Shown: positions 25,511 to 34,753 of the stretch, in pieces
Layout: each line of letters starts with the position of its first letter
Numbering within the stretch: the first letter of the stretch is position 1
DNA from: Myxococcales bacterium
Lineage (GTDB): Bacteria > Myxococcota > UBA796 > SXON01
Direction of reading: 5' to 3'
Length of the DNA stretch: 64,000 nt
NCBI GenBank assembly: GCA_009692585.1
Contig: SHYX01000001.1
Location: forward strand, 62,001 to 126,000
Translations under genes and position numbers: made by a program
Notes under the pieces: generated by a model
What the model saw: the letters and a program-made list of their open reading frames with translations, nothing else
Told to the model about the DNA's origin: nothing
The model's database searches: none

Positions 25511-25675
25511 GCTCCGATCGATGGCCCTGGGCCGTGCCCTCGCCTCGCGATGACGGCGTGCTCATCGTCGGGAGCGGGATGTCCTTCCGGGGGTCGATGA
25601 TGGGCAAGGACCTCTCCGCCTGCAGCTTCGGATTAGGCGCTGACGACCGGACGATCGCGCTATGATGGGCGCAGC

Positions 25676-27622
25676 GTGTCCTCCCAACCGCCCAGCTCGC
25701 ATGTGGCTAGCGTGCAGTTGCGCGTCCGGTGGATCGTCGCCCTCGGCGCGGTGCTCATCGTCACCGCTGGCTGGGGGGTCGGGCGTGATCTCTCGGTCAT
25801 CGCCGTATCGATCGGGCTGCTCGCCGTCGCGGGACTCTACGTGGAGCGGACGCTGGAGCACGACCTCCGCTCGCGCGCCGAGGCCGGCGTCCGTCGGCTC
25901 GACGAGCACCGTCAGCGCTTCCTGGACGAACAAGCAGCCAGCAACGAGGCGTTGCGTCTTGCCGCGTCGGTGTACCAGGCGTCCAGCGAGGGCATGATCG
26001 TCACCGACGCCAGCAATCACATCTTGTCGATCAACCCGGCGTTCACCCGGATCACCGGGTACTCGCTCGGGGAGGTGCTCGGGAGGGATCCGCGCATGCT
26101 CTCGGCCGGGCGCCATGGGCCCCTGTTCTGGCATCAGATGTGGAGCGCGGTCCGGACCCGGGGAACCTGGCAGGGCGAGGTGTGGAATCGCCGCAAGAAC
26201 GGCGAGGTGTATGCCGAGCTTCTGAGCGTCAGCGTACTCCGCGGTCCGGATGGGACCGTCGAGCGGCATGTGGGGCTGTTCGTCGACCTCTCCGAGCGCA
26301 AGCGGTCAGAGGACCTCATCTGGGAGCAGGCGAACCTCGATGCCCTGACCGGCCTGCCGAATCGTCGTGCGCTCGACGATCGTCTCGACGTCGAACTGCG
26401 CGTGGTCCCGTACGGGAGCGGCTCGGTGTACTGCTGCCTCGTCGATCTCGATCGATTCAAGGAGATCCGCGACGGAATGGGCCACGAGCGGGCCGACCGG
26501 GTGCTCGTCGGGGTCGCCGGTCGGATCCGGCGGTGTGTTCCGGAGGCGGCGACGGTCGCCCGGCTCAGCGCCGACGAGTTCTGCGTCCTCATCCCGAATG
26601 TCACGAACCGGGCCGAGGTGGACGAGCTCGCCCGGACCATCCTCGCGGCGGTGGCCGAGCCGGAGACCGTCGATGGCCAGGCCGTCCATCTGTCCGCCAG
26701 CATGGGCATCGCCGCGTACCCGGACGACGCCACCGATGCCGGCGAGCTGCTCAAGCACGCCGATCAGGCCACCTACCTGGCCAAGAAGGCGGGCCGCGCC
26801 CGCTTCTCGTACTTCGTCCCTGGCCTGCAGCGGGCCAGCCAGGAGCGCCTGGGGCTGGCCAGTGACCTGCGCATCGCGCTCGCCGGCGGTCAGTTCGCGT
26901 TGTGGTACCAGCCGATCATCGATCTTCGGACGGGCCGTTGTGACAAGGTCGAGGCGCTGTTGCGGTGGCATCACCCCCACCGCGGCCTCATCGGCCCGGC
27001 CGACTTCATCCCGCTCTTGGAGGAGTCGGGCCTCATCCACGAGGTCGGCGACTGGGCGTTCCAGGAGGCGAGCCGCGTCGCGTGGGGGTGGAGCAGCCGG
27101 GCTGGCCGTGCCATCCGGGTCGGCGTGAATCGGTCGCCGGTGCAGTTCGATGAACCACGAGGGCCGTCCTGGCCGGACCGGCTCGCCGACTGGGGCATCC
27201 CCGGTCATCTGCTCGCCGTCGAGATCACCGAAGGCCTGCTGCTGCGGGATGACCCGCGGATTTTCGAGCAGATCCACGCGCTGCGTGCCGCCGGCGTGCA
27301 CATCTGCATCGACGACTTCGGCACCGGATACTCCTCGCTCGGCTACCTCAACCGCTTCTCGATCGACGCGCTGAAGATCGATCAGTCCTTCGTGCGGAAT
27401 CTCCCGGGCTCGCCAGGCGACCTGGTGCTCGTGGAGTCGATCATCGCCATGGCCCATCGGTTGGGCATTGAGGTCGTGGCCGAGGGGGTCGAGACGCCGG
27501 AGCAACGGGAGGTCCTGACGGCGACCGGTTGCGACTTCGCCCAGGGCTTCCTCTTTGCTCGACCCTTGCCGGTCGACAGCTTCGAAGCCCAGTTCTTACC
27601 CACCGATGGTGGGCCGGCCTAA
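25676..27622 (+). CDS. PAS-GGDEF(degenerate)-EAL protein, probable c-di-GMP phosphodiesterase
   Basis: 648 residues. Two hydrophobic segments at ~18-35 and ~42-55, a coiled region, a PAS domain (~95-215), a GGDEF-fold domain (~225-385) and an EAL domain (~395-640). The cyclase motif reads RLSADEF instead of GGDEF, so cyclase activity is unlikely. The EAL domain is intact: [27 protein letters not shown] and VAEGVET. It therefore probably breaks down c-di-GMP under PAS control. GTG 25676 is preceded by TATGAT and nine bases. The end overlaps the convergent glycosyltransferase by 27 bp. Confidence 0.88.
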   Translation: MSSQPPSSHVASVQLRVRWIVALGAVLIVTAGWGVGRDLSVIAVSIGLLAVAGLYVERTLEHDLRSRAEAGVRRLDEHRQRFLDEQAASNEALRLAASVYQASSEGMIVTDASNHILSINPAFTRITGYSLGEVLGRDPRMLSAGRHGPLFWHQMWSAVRTRGTWQGEVWNRRKNGEVYAELLSVSVLRGPDGTVERHVGLFVDLSERKRSEDLIWEQANLDALTGLPNRRALDDRLDVELRVVPYGSGSVYCCLVDLDRFKEIRDGMGHERADRVLVGVAGRIRRCVPEAATVARLSADEFCVLIPNVTNRAEVDELARTILAAVAEPETVDGQAVHLSASMGIAAYPDDATDAGELLKHADQATYLAKKAGRARFSYFVPGLQRASQERLGLASDLRIALAGGQFALWYQPIIDLRTGRCDKVEALLRWHHPHRGLIGPADFIPLLEESGLIHEVGDWAFQEASRVAWGWSSRAGRAIRVGVNRSPVQFDEPRGPSWPDRLADWGIPGHLLAVEITEGLLLRDDPRIFEQIHALRAAGVHICIDDFGTGYSSLGYLNRFSIDALKIDQSFVRNLPGSPGDLVLVESIIAMAHRLGIEVVAEGVETPEQREVLTATGCDFAQGFLFARPLPVDSFEAQFLPTDGGPA

Positions 27623-28771
27623 GCCATCGCGACCGACCGGGAACAGGGTCTGGTAGACCCGGTCGATGGAGTCGGCGAGCCGGTCGAAGGACAGCGCGGC
27701 GTCGAAACGCGCCCTGGTGGGGGCTCGTGCTGCCGCGAAGTCGAGCCCGACCAGCGCGCTGGCGAGCGCGTCCGCGCGGCCCACCGGAAAGAGCGCTCCG
27801 ACCCGGCCGCCGTCGGTGATCCGTCGGAAGCTGGGGATGTCCGACAGGACGCACGGCGTCCCACACGCGAAGGCCTCCAGGACCGCCCGGCCGCACACCT
27901 CGCGAGTGCTCGACTGTACGAGGCCGTCTGCGGCCCGCAGGAGCGCCTCCACCCGATCGGGGGCGACTCGACCCAGAAAGGTCACCGGCAGGCCGATGGC
28001 GGCGGCCTGGATCGCGTCGAGGAGCGGGGCGTCCGTCCAGGCGAAGGTGAGGTGCGCCGTCGGTCTTTGTGCCAACGCGGCGCGAAACCCGGCCACCGTC
28101 GTGAGTGGATCCTTCACCGTGTCGAGCCGGCCCAGGTGCAGGAGCGCCGGCAGACCGCGGAGCCCGGTCAGGGCGCGGGCGGCGGCCTGATCGCCCGGAC
28201 GCAGCGTGGAGGACGTCTCGAAGACCTCGACGACGCGGGACTCATCCACCAGGGCGTTGGTCGATAACCACGGCGCGGCGTGAAGGCGGGTGGTGAACAG
28301 GAACCGATCGACGTTGGCGAACGCGGCGCGCTCGAGCTGGCGGAGCGCCCCCGTGCGGGCCGGAGCGCCGCCATGGTAGTGCGCGACGAGCGCGGCGCCG
28401 CGGCGTCTGGTATCGCGACCCAGCGCTGCGAGCAGCGGGTACGCGGCCAGATCGAAGCTGTGGACGATGTCGGCGCCCGATGCGGTAGCGGCGGCGGCAA
28501 GGTGAGGCGACGGCACCTTCACCATCGCATCGTTGCGACCGAGGGCGGTCAGGGCCCGCCGCGCCAGCCTGGTCGCGACGGACGGAGGCACGAAGGTCCA
28601 CCGGACGGGACCGTCCAGCACCGTCGCGGCCTCCGGCAACTCCTGGATGACCTCGACGTGGTACCCGCGGGCGGCAAGCGCGTGCGCGAGCTCGCGGCGC
28701 AGCGGATCGGCCGAGATCTGCGCGCCGGGTTCGGTGGCCGTGTGCCAGGTGTTGACGAGCGCGACGCGCAC
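27596..28771 (-). CDS. Family 4 glycosyltransferase
   Basis: A 391-residue GT-B enzyme. The N-terminal domain has [39 protein letters not shown] acceptor loop features; the C-terminal donor domain has [24 protein letters not shown] and the E-x7-E pattern [20 protein letters not shown]. It transfers a nucleotide-activated sugar to an unknown acceptor. GTG 28771 shares a 22-bp divergent promoter with iadA. Confidence 0.83.
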   Translation of the reverse strand: MRVALVNTWHTATEPGAQISADPLRRELAHALAARGYHVEVIQELPEAATVLDGPVRWTFVPPSVATRLARRALTALGRNDAMVKVPSPHLAAAATASGADIVHSFDLAAYPLLAALGRDTRRRGAALVAHYHGGAPARTGALRQLERAAFANVDRFLFTTRLHAAPWLSTNALVDESRVVEVFETSSTLRPGDQAAARALTGLRGLPALLHLGRLDTVKDPLTTVAGFRAALAQRPTAHLTFAWTDAPLLDAIQAAAIGLPVTFLGRVAPDRVEALLRAADGLVQSSTREVCGRAVLEAFACGTPCVLSDIPSFRRITDGGRVGALFPVGRADALASALVGLDFAAARAPTRARFDAALSFDRLADSIDRVYQTLFPVGRDGLGRPTIGG

Positions 28772-28793
28772 GGGGCCGGGATAACCGTGTGGC
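28772..28793. promoter_or_regulatory. Compact bidirectional promoter, overlapping -10 elements
   Basis: 22 bp between two GTG starts. Minus strand: TATCCC (28783-28778), six bases, GTG 28771. Plus strand: TAACCG (28782-28787), six bases, GTG 28794. The hexamers share the TA at 28782-28783. No Shine-Dalgarno sequence could fit either side. Confidence 0.6.
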
Positions 28794-29954
28794 GTGATTC
28801 TCTTCCGAAACGCACAGGTGCTGGCCCCTGAGCCGCTGGGCGTCGTCGATGTCCTGGTCGGCGGTGGGCGGGTCCTGGCCATCGGAGGGGCGCTCGGCGC
28901 GGCACCCGGTTGGCCGGTGGAGGTCCTCGAGTGTGACGGCGCGTGGCTGGTCCCCGGCTTGGTCGACGCGCACGCACACCTGACCGGTGGGGGCGGGGAA
29001 GGCGGGGCGCGCACGCGGGTTCCGGCAGTGCAGTTGACCGAGCTCACGCTGGCGGGGGTCACCACCGTCGTCGGGCTCCTGGGAACCGACTGCACCACGC
29101 GCAGCATCGCCGAGCTGCTGGCGGCGGCACGGGGCCTCGAGGAGCTGGGGCTGACGGCGCTCTGCTACACCGGCGGGTACGTGGTGCCGCCGCTGACGTT
29201 GACCGGCTCGGTGCGCGGCGACATCATCAACGTCGATCGTATCGTCGCGGTGGGCGAAACGGCGATCGCCGACCACCGCAGTTCGCAGCCCACGTTCGAG
29301 GAGTTGGTGCGTCTCGCGTCCGACGCCCACGTGTCCGGCATGATGACGGGCAAGGCCGGCTGCCTGCACCTGCACGTCGGGGACGGGCCGACGGGGCTCC
29401 ACCTCGTCCGGCGGGCGCTGGACGAGACCGAGCTTCCGGCCCGCGTCTTCCACCCGACCCACTGCAATCGCACGCGCCGCCTGTGGGAGGAGAGCAAGGC
29501 GCTCTCGACCCGCGGCGTGACCATCGATGTCACGGCGTTCGATGCCGATGGGGACGCGCCCAGTGGCGGGCAGGCGCTGGCGGAGTGGTTCGTCGAGGGG
29601 CTCGACCCGGCCCGGCTCACGATGTCGAGCGACGGCGGTGGCTGCCTGCCGTCCTTCGACGCCGACGGGTGTCTGGTACGGATGGACGTGGGGGCTCCGG
29701 CAGCGCTCATGGCCGCCGTGCGGGAGGCGGTCCGGCTCGGCGTCCCCCTGGAGTTCGCGCTCGCGACGGTGACGCGGAATCCGGCACGGCAGCTGCGTCT
29801 CGGCCAGAAAGGCCGCGTCGAGGTGGGCGCCGCCGCGGACCTTGTCGTGCTCGACCGGGCGTTCGCGGTGCGCGACGTCCTCGCGGGCGGCGAGTTCATG
29901 GTTCGGGCGGGGAGGGCGGTTCGGGCGGGGGTGTTCGAGCGGACCATCGGTTAG
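28794..29954 (+). CDS. iadA: Isoaspartyl dipeptidase (beta-aspartyl peptidase)
   Basis: A 386-residue amidohydrolase. DAHAHLTGGGGEGG (metal HxH and substrate loop), LLGTDCTTRS, HVGDGPTGL, FHPTHCNRT and SSDGGGCLP match IadA. It cleaves beta-Asp-X dipeptides such as beta-Asp-Arg. The cyanophycinase gene follows after 12 bp, so the pair would turn cyanophycin into aspartate and arginine. GTG start, leaderless type. Confidence 0.9.
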   Translation: MILFRNAQVLAPEPLGVVDVLVGGGRVLAIGGALGAAPGWPVEVLECDGAWLVPGLVDAHAHLTGGGGEGGARTRVPAVQLTELTLAGVTTVVGLLGTDCTTRSIAELLAAARGLEELGLTALCYTGGYVVPPLTLTGSVRGDIINVDRIVAVGETAIADHRSSQPTFEELVRLASDAHVSGMMTGKAGCLHLHVGDGPTGLHLVRRALDETELPARVFHPTHCNRTRRLWEESKALSTRGVTIDVTAFDADGDAPSGGQALAEWFVEGLDPARLTMSSDGGGCLPSFDADGCLVRMDVGAPAALMAAVREAVRLGVPLEFALATVTRNPARQLRLGQKGRVEVGAAADLVVLDRAFAVRDVLAGGEFMVRAGRAVRAGVFERTIG

Positions 29955-29966
29955 CTTCGCCGGCCG

Positions 29967-30800
29967 ATGCCTGCACGCCCCGCCCACCCTGAACTCCGTG
30001 GCCACATCATCCCCATCGGCGGCGCGGAGGACAAGCACCTCGGGCGCAGCATCCTTCGTCGTTTCGCCGAGCTGTGCGGACTCGACCGCGGCCGCCTGGT
30101 GGTGCTGTCGACCGCGTCGACGGACGCGGAGACGCCGGACCGGTACATCGAGATCTTCCGCTCGGTAGGCGTGGGCGACGTGCGGGTCTGTGACCCGCGA
30201 GCGCGGCAGGACGCCGAGGCCGCGGCTGCCCACCTGGACGGGGCGACGGGGGTCTTCGTCACCGGCGGCGACCAGCTCCGCCTGTCGACCATCCTCGGGG
30301 GTACGGCCGTCGCGCGCCGGCTTCGTCGTATGAACGCCGACGGCGTTCACGTCGCCGGTACCAGCGCGGGCGCCGCCTTCCTCAGCGAGCACATGATCGC
30401 CTTCGGGAGGGAGGGCGGCACCCCGCTCGCGGGGCAGGCCACGCTGGCGGCCGGGCTCGGGCTCACCAATCGGGTGATGATCGACCAGCACTTCCGCCAA
30501 CGTGACCGCATGGGCCGGCTCCTCAGCGCGCTGGCCTACAACCCCTTCGCCATCGGCATCGGGCTGGACGAGGACACCGCGGGGTTCATCGGCCCCGACG
30601 ACATGATGGAGGTCGTCGGCAGCGGCGGGATCACCGTCGTGGACGCCGCGCAGATCGAACACAGCGCGATGGCGACGACACCGGAGGGGCGGCCGGTCGA
30701 GTTGATCGGCCTCCGCCTGCACATGCTCGTTCAGGGTTCCCGCTTCGACCTGACGCTTCGGCGGGCGAGTCCGGCGCCCGTCGTGGAGCCCCTCCCTTGA
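29967..30800 (+). CDS. cphB: Cyanophycinase
   Basis: A 277-residue serine peptidase. IIPIGGAEDK, VFVTGGDQLRL and the nucleophile motif VAGTSAGAAFLSE are the CphB signatures, followed by VMIDQHFRQRDRMGRL. It splits the Asp-Arg polymer cyanophycin into beta-Asp-Arg, the substrate of IadA encoded just upstream. No cyanophycin synthetase is in this window. TAGCTT, whose TAG is the iadA stop, ends nine bases before ATG 29967. Confidence 0.9.
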   Translation: MPARPAHPELRGHIIPIGGAEDKHLGRSILRRFAELCGLDRGRLVVLSTASTDAETPDRYIEIFRSVGVGDVRVCDPRARQDAEAAAAHLDGATGVFVTGGDQLRLSTILGGTAVARRLRRMNADGVHVAGTSAGAAFLSEHMIAFGREGGTPLAGQATLAAGLGLTNRVMIDQHFRQRDRMGRLLSALAYNPFAIGIGLDEDTAGFIGPDDMMEVVGSGGITVVDAAQIEHSAMATTPEGRPVELIGLRLHMLVQGSRFDLTLRRASPAPVVEPLP

Positions 30801-30826
30801 CGTGTCAATAACATCGATGGTCTACT
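30797..30826 (+). promoter_or_regulatory. Promoter with TTGACG palindrome
   Basis: TTGACGTGTCAA at 30797-30808 overlaps the cphB stop. TTGACG, 18 bases, then TCTACT (30821-30826) makes a plausible -35/-10 pair for the carboxypeptidase gene. The palindrome repeats that at 18948. Confidence 0.45.
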
Positions 30827-30849
30827 GTCCGCTCGCATCGGGGCTGGGA

Positions 30850-31935
30850 ATGAGCGTGGTCATGCGGGTGGTCGCCACGGTGTGGACCGGTGGAATCGTC
30901 GTCCTCGGCGTGTGGGTCACGGCGCCATTGTTGGGTGCCAAGGCCGTCGCCAGCGGAGACACCGACGAGCCCCGCGCCAGCATCGTCGCCCCGGCGGAGT
31001 TCCAGCGCTCCTTCGAGCCGGTGCCGCCGGCAGGCGCGGTCCGCCCCGCCGTGGGTTGGCGCACCGTGGGCGAGGCCGACCTCGCGCTGGCCGAGGCGCC
31101 TCCGTCCGAGTGGCTCGCGCCGCCCTGGTACCCCGACTCTCGCGACATCCTCGCGATCGGCGCGATGAGCCAGGATGGGCCGACGACCGGCCCGCACGTC
31201 AAGAGCCGGAGCGCCTTCGTCTTCGATGTCGATGCAGGCGAGGTGCTCTACCAGAAGCACCCCGACGTGCCCCGCCCCGTGGCGAGCATCACCAAGTTCG
31301 TATCGGCGCTGGCGTTGGCCAGCACCGCGCCCGACCTCGACCGGCAGTTCTGCATCGGTCCCGAGCAGTACCCCACGCGCAGCGGCGCGACGTCTCGCCT
31401 GTCGACGGGTGATTGCACCTCTGGTTGGGACGTGCTCGGCGCCGCGCTCGTGGCCAGTGACAACCGCGCCGCGATGGCGATGGCCCCGGCCGCGGACATG
31501 CACCTGGACGAGTTCGTCGGCCGCATGAACCGGGTCAGCATCGAGCTGGGCATGACGCGCTCCTCCTGGGTCGATCCCGCCGGCCTGGAAGACGAGAACC
31601 TCTCCACCGCGCGAGACCTGGCGATGGCCACGCTGGCGGTGGGGCTCCACCCCACCCTGAGCACGCCGGCGAGCGCGCCCCATTGGGACCTGTGGCGGAC
31701 CAACAAGGCCTGGGTGCGCCGGCTGGGCAGCACCGATCGCCTGGTCGACCGCGCCGACCTGGAGATCTTCGCGGCCAAGACGGGCTACACCGACACCGCG
31801 CGCTACGGATTCGCGACGATGCTACGCGCCCGCAGCGGCCATCGATTGGTGATCGTGCTCTTGGGCGCGGACGGAAAACTCACCCGCTGGGCCGATGTGG
31901 ACCGGATCATGGGGTGGGTGGCCCGGGCGCAATAG
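30850..31935 (+). CDS. D-alanyl-D-alanine carboxypeptidase (peptidase S11)
   Basis: 361 residues with an N-terminal membrane anchor (VVATVWTGGIVVLGVWV). The penicillin-binding motifs are VASITK (SxxK), ASDN (SxN) and AAKTG (KTG). It trims the terminal D-Ala of peptidoglycan peptides in the periplasm, or may be a related endopeptidase. ATG 30850 is preferred; in-frame GTG 30802 lies within the promoter palindrome and ATG 30817 lies before the -10, so both are less likely. Confidence 0.8.
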   Translation: MSVVMRVVATVWTGGIVVLGVWVTAPLLGAKAVASGDTDEPRASIVAPAEFQRSFEPVPPAGAVRPAVGWRTVGEADLALAEAPPSEWLAPPWYPDSRDILAIGAMSQDGPTTGPHVKSRSAFVFDVDAGEVLYQKHPDVPRPVASITKFVSALALASTAPDLDRQFCIGPEQYPTRSGATSRLSTGDCTSGWDVLGAALVASDNRAAMAMAPAADMHLDEFVGRMNRVSIELGMTRSSWVDPAGLEDENLSTARDLAMATLAVGLHPTLSTPASAPHWDLWRTNKAWVRRLGSTDRLVDRADLEIFAAKTGYTDTARYGFATMLRARSGHRLVIVLLGADGKLTRWADVDRIMGWVARAQ

Positions 31936-31945
31936 GCCCCCCGGC

Positions 31946-33256
31946 ATGACCCCAGTACACATCGTCGGCGGCTTCCTGGGGGCCGGGAAGACCACCGTTC
32001 TGATGGCCGAACTTGCTCGTCGGGAGGGCAGGGAGCGCTGCGCGGTCCTGGTCAACGACTTCGGCGAGGCCAGCATCGACGCCACACTTCTCGGCGGGCA
32101 GGTGCAGGTGACCAACATCCCCGGCGGGTGCGTCTGTTGCACGGCGCCGGAGGGGCTGGTTCCGGCAATCAAGGTCATCCTCGACGAGCTGAAGCCCGAC
32201 CGGATCTTCGTCGAACCCTCAGGCCTCGGCCGGCCGCGCGACATCGTGGACCTGCTGGCGCGGGGTGAGCTGGCGGGTCGGATCGCGCTGGGGCCGACCG
32301 TGGTGCTGGTCGACCCCTCGCGCACTCCGCCGGATCCGATGCTGTATGCGGAGCAGCTCGACGGTGCCGACGTGCTGATCGCCAACCGCTGCGACCTCGC
32401 CGACGTCGAGCAGTTGGCGGCCTTCGACCACCTTGCCGGCACCCTCTGGCCGCCGCCCATCCTGGCCGCCAGGGTCAGCCGCGGTCGCCTCCCCGAAGCG
32501 GCGTGGACCTGGCCGGTTGGCGCCGGCCCCCGCGCGGCCGAGGCGCACGAGCACCCGCACGGGCACGGCAGGGCGCCGTCCACGCAGGGGTACACCGCGC
32601 GTTCGTGGGTCTTTCCGCCCGATGCGGTGTTCGCCTGGGACACGCTCTGTGCGTTGGTCGCCGGCACGGGTGGACTCGAACGTTTCAAGGGTGTCTTCCG
32701 CACCGATCTCGGCTGGTACCGGCTGGACGTGGCCGGGGGGGTCGTGCACCCGGCGGCGACCGGCTACCGTCGTGACTCACGCGCCGATGTGATCGTCCGG
32801 GAGGGTGTGGACGTCGAGTCATTCGCGGCAGGACTGGTTGCGGCGCGCATCGCCGATCGTGACCCGGACACGCTCGATCGGAGCGTGGTGTCCTTGGTCG
32901 ACACCTCCGGCCTGGAGGTGCCGCTCAGTCGTGGCTCGCTGATGGCGCTCCCCGGACAGGTGCCGGACGTAGGCGCGGTGGTCCCAGGAAAAAGGGGGAG
33001 CGGAGTTCACCTCCGCGAGCTGTTCCAGATCGTTGGCGGGGGCGACCGCTACGTGCTGGTCGCGGGGGACGGATACACCAGCCAGCCCGCCGAAGTGGCC
33101 GGGATCGGCGACGGCCTGATCGTCCACACGCTCGATGGTGGCGCGCTTTCCGCGGAGCAGGGCGGACCGTTCCGCGTGGTCCAGCCCACCGGGAGCAACT
33201 GCGCCAACGTCAAGAACGTGGTGCGCATCCGGCTGTTAGCCTCCGACCATGGCTGA
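31946..33256 (+). CDS. CobW-type G3E GTPase fused to a molybdopterin-binding-like domain
   Basis: 436 residues. The GTPase has the P-loop GGFLGAGKTT, metal motif GGCVCC (residues ~61-66) and NRCDL for guanine. A His-rich loop (AHEHPHGHG, near 200) suits zinc or another metal. The CobW C-terminal domain follows. Residues ~325-434 are extra: SLMALPGQV, LRELFQIVGGGDRYVLVAGDGYTS and GGPFRVVQPTG ... VKNVVRIRL resemble the sulfite oxidase-type molybdopterin-binding fold, without an obvious cofactor Cys. It may be a metal chaperone for the ferritin-like protein encoded next. TAGGCC, starting with the previous stop, precedes ATG 31946. Confidence 0.78.
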   Translation: MTPVHIVGGFLGAGKTTVLMAELARREGRERCAVLVNDFGEASIDATLLGGQVQVTNIPGGCVCCTAPEGLVPAIKVILDELKPDRIFVEPSGLGRPRDIVDLLARGELAGRIALGPTVVLVDPSRTPPDPMLYAEQLDGADVLIANRCDLADVEQLAAFDHLAGTLWPPPILAARVSRGRLPEAAWTWPVGAGPRAAEAHEHPHGHGRAPSTQGYTARSWVFPPDAVFAWDTLCALVAGTGGLERFKGVFRTDLGWYRLDVAGGVVHPAATGYRRDSRADVIVREGVDVESFAAGLVAARIADRDPDTLDRSVVSLVDTSGLEVPLSRGSLMALPGQVPDVGAVVPGKRGSGVHLRELFQIVGGGDRYVLVAGDGYTSQPAEVAGIGDGLIVHTLDGGALSAEQGGPFRVVQPTGSNCANVKNVVRIRLLASDHG

Positions 33257-34052
33257 GTTCGATTTCGGCGGCGACACGCTCGACCTCGCGTCTCCGGAGG
33301 ATCGGGCGCTCCTGCGCTTCGTCCTGAGCCAGGCGCTGTTCGGCGAGGCCACCGGGGTGTACTGCGGCAAGTCGCTGTATGCGGCCCACAACCTCGAAGC
33401 GGCGCGGTTCTACCTTCGCCAGGCGCGCCAGGAGTTGGCCCATCTGGAGCTGTTCGCGGAGATCTTCCGGGCCCTGGACATGACCCCTCAGCCGGCCCAC
33501 TGGGTCATCCGGCTCCTGAGCGCGCACAACAACTACTACCCGCTCAAGGTGTTGATGGAGCATGCGGTGGGCGAGGGGATGGTGCTCGACATCTTCCGCG
33601 ACGTGCTGGTCAAGACGCTCCCCGACGATCACCCGCGTATGGCCGAAATCAAGAAGAAGCTGGCGGTGGTGTGTCGCGAGGAAGAAGAACACGTCGCCTG
33701 GGGAGAGAAGGAGACCAGGCGGCTGGTCACGGCCTCGCCCTGGCTGCGACACCCCTTCTACGGCCTGTTGGAATTGCAGCTGCTGGTCGCGCCGATGGTC
33801 GCGCGCGCGCTCGGGGAGCGAGCAGCCACGCACAAGGTGCTTCGCCACCTGCCGCGCTTCGTGGAGCACGTCCGCGCCCGGGTGTGGGCGCAGGGCCAGG
33901 CGCTGGGCTTCGTCCCGCCGGTCCGGCCCGCGCTCCCCTACCGCGTGTTTGCGATGTCCTGGGGGGTGTTGTTGTTCCTCCGCAGTCAGTTTTCACGCAG
34001 CACCAGCACCCTCGAAAAGACCTACATCGCCGAACTCGGATTCCCCTCGTGA
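33249..34052 (+). CDS. Ferritin-like di-iron protein, function unknown
   Basis: 267 residues, helical. Carboxylate/His motifs in order: FGEATGVYCG, RQELAHLELF (ExxH), EHAVGEGMV and REEEEHVAWGE (ExxH). This spacing fits a ferritin-like four-helix bundle binding two metals, as in MiaE-like hydroxylases and related oxidases. The C-terminal ~90 residues are extra and include a hydrophobic stretch. Overlaps the CobW gene by 8 bp and the next gene by GTGA, so metal loading by the CobW protein is a reasonable guess. Confidence 0.65.
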   Translation: MAEFDFGGDTLDLASPEDRALLRFVLSQALFGEATGVYCGKSLYAAHNLEAARFYLRQARQELAHLELFAEIFRALDMTPQPAHWVIRLLSAHNNYYPLKVLMEHAVGEGMVLDIFRDVLVKTLPDDHPRMAEIKKKLAVVCREEEEHVAWGEKETRRLVTASPWLRHPFYGLLELQLLVAPMVARALGERAATHKVLRHLPRFVEHVRARVWAQGQALGFVPPVRPALPYRVFAMSWGVLLFLRSQFSRSTSTLEKTYIAELGFPS

Positions 34053-34738
34053 GTGACACCCTGTACTTCAGGCAGCTCCTCGCCGGGCGCCACTTCGGCC
34101 GCAACCACCCGGTGTGCGGTCAGATGGCCAACTTCGTCTACCTGGTGGGTGATCGCGACACCAAGGAGTGTGTGGTCATCGACCCGGCCTGGGCGGTGGA
34201 CGACATCGTGGACGTCGCCGAGGCCGACGGCATGCGGATTGTGGGGGCGTTCGGTACCCACTACCACCCCGACCACGTGGGCGGTTCGATGATGGGCTTC
34301 CACGTCGAAGGCTTCAACCGGCTCCTCGAGCGTCGTGCCTGCCCGCTGCACATCCATCGGGGCGATGCCGAGTTCGTCACCAAGGTGACGGGCCTGCCCG
34401 CCAGCGAGCTGACCCTGCGCGACTCGGGGGACAAGGTCGCGGTGGGCGCGGTGGAGATCGAGTGGCTGCACACCCCCGGCCACACGCCCGGCAGCTGTTG
34501 TTTTCGCGTCGCCAATTCACTCCTGGCCGGGGACACGCTCTTCCTCCAGGGCTGCGGCCGTACCGACCTTCCCGGAGGCGACGTCGAGGAGATGCGGCGC
34601 ACCCTCGGCCAACGTTTCTCGGCCCTGCCGGATGACACCGTGATCTACCCGGGTCACAATTACGGCGGTGCGCAGGCGCCGATCGGCTCGCTACGCAAGA
34701 CCAACCCGGTCTTCGATCCGCGGTTCTTCGCCCGCTGA
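34049..34738 (+). CDS. Metallo-beta-lactamase fold hydrolase (glyoxalase II-like)
   Basis: 229 residues with GTHYHPDHVGG (HxHxDH), LHTPGHTPGSCC, LLAGDTLF and YPGHNYGG, the full metal-ligand set of the glyoxalase II branch. The substrate is probably a thioester, or a persulfide if it acts as a sulfur dioxygenase. GTG start overlaps the stop of the ferritin-like gene; both likely work in the same process. Confidence 0.82.
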   Translation: MSDTLYFRQLLAGRHFGRNHPVCGQMANFVYLVGDRDTKECVVIDPAWAVDDIVDVAEADGMRIVGAFGTHYHPDHVGGSMMGFHVEGFNRLLERRACPLHIHRGDAEFVTKVTGLPASELTLRDSGDKVAVGAVEIEWLHTPGHTPGSCCFRVANSLLAGDTLFLQGCGRTDLPGGDVEEMRRTLGQRFSALPDDTVIYPGHNYGGAQAPIGSLRKTNPVFDPRFFAR

Positions 34739-34753
34739 TCCTGGGGGTACTCG

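Noticed and set aside
30802..30849. Longer start (GTG 30802) for the D-Ala-D-Ala carboxypeptidase
   Set aside because: It lies inside the TTGACGTGTCAA promoter element and gives a poor leader before the membrane anchor.
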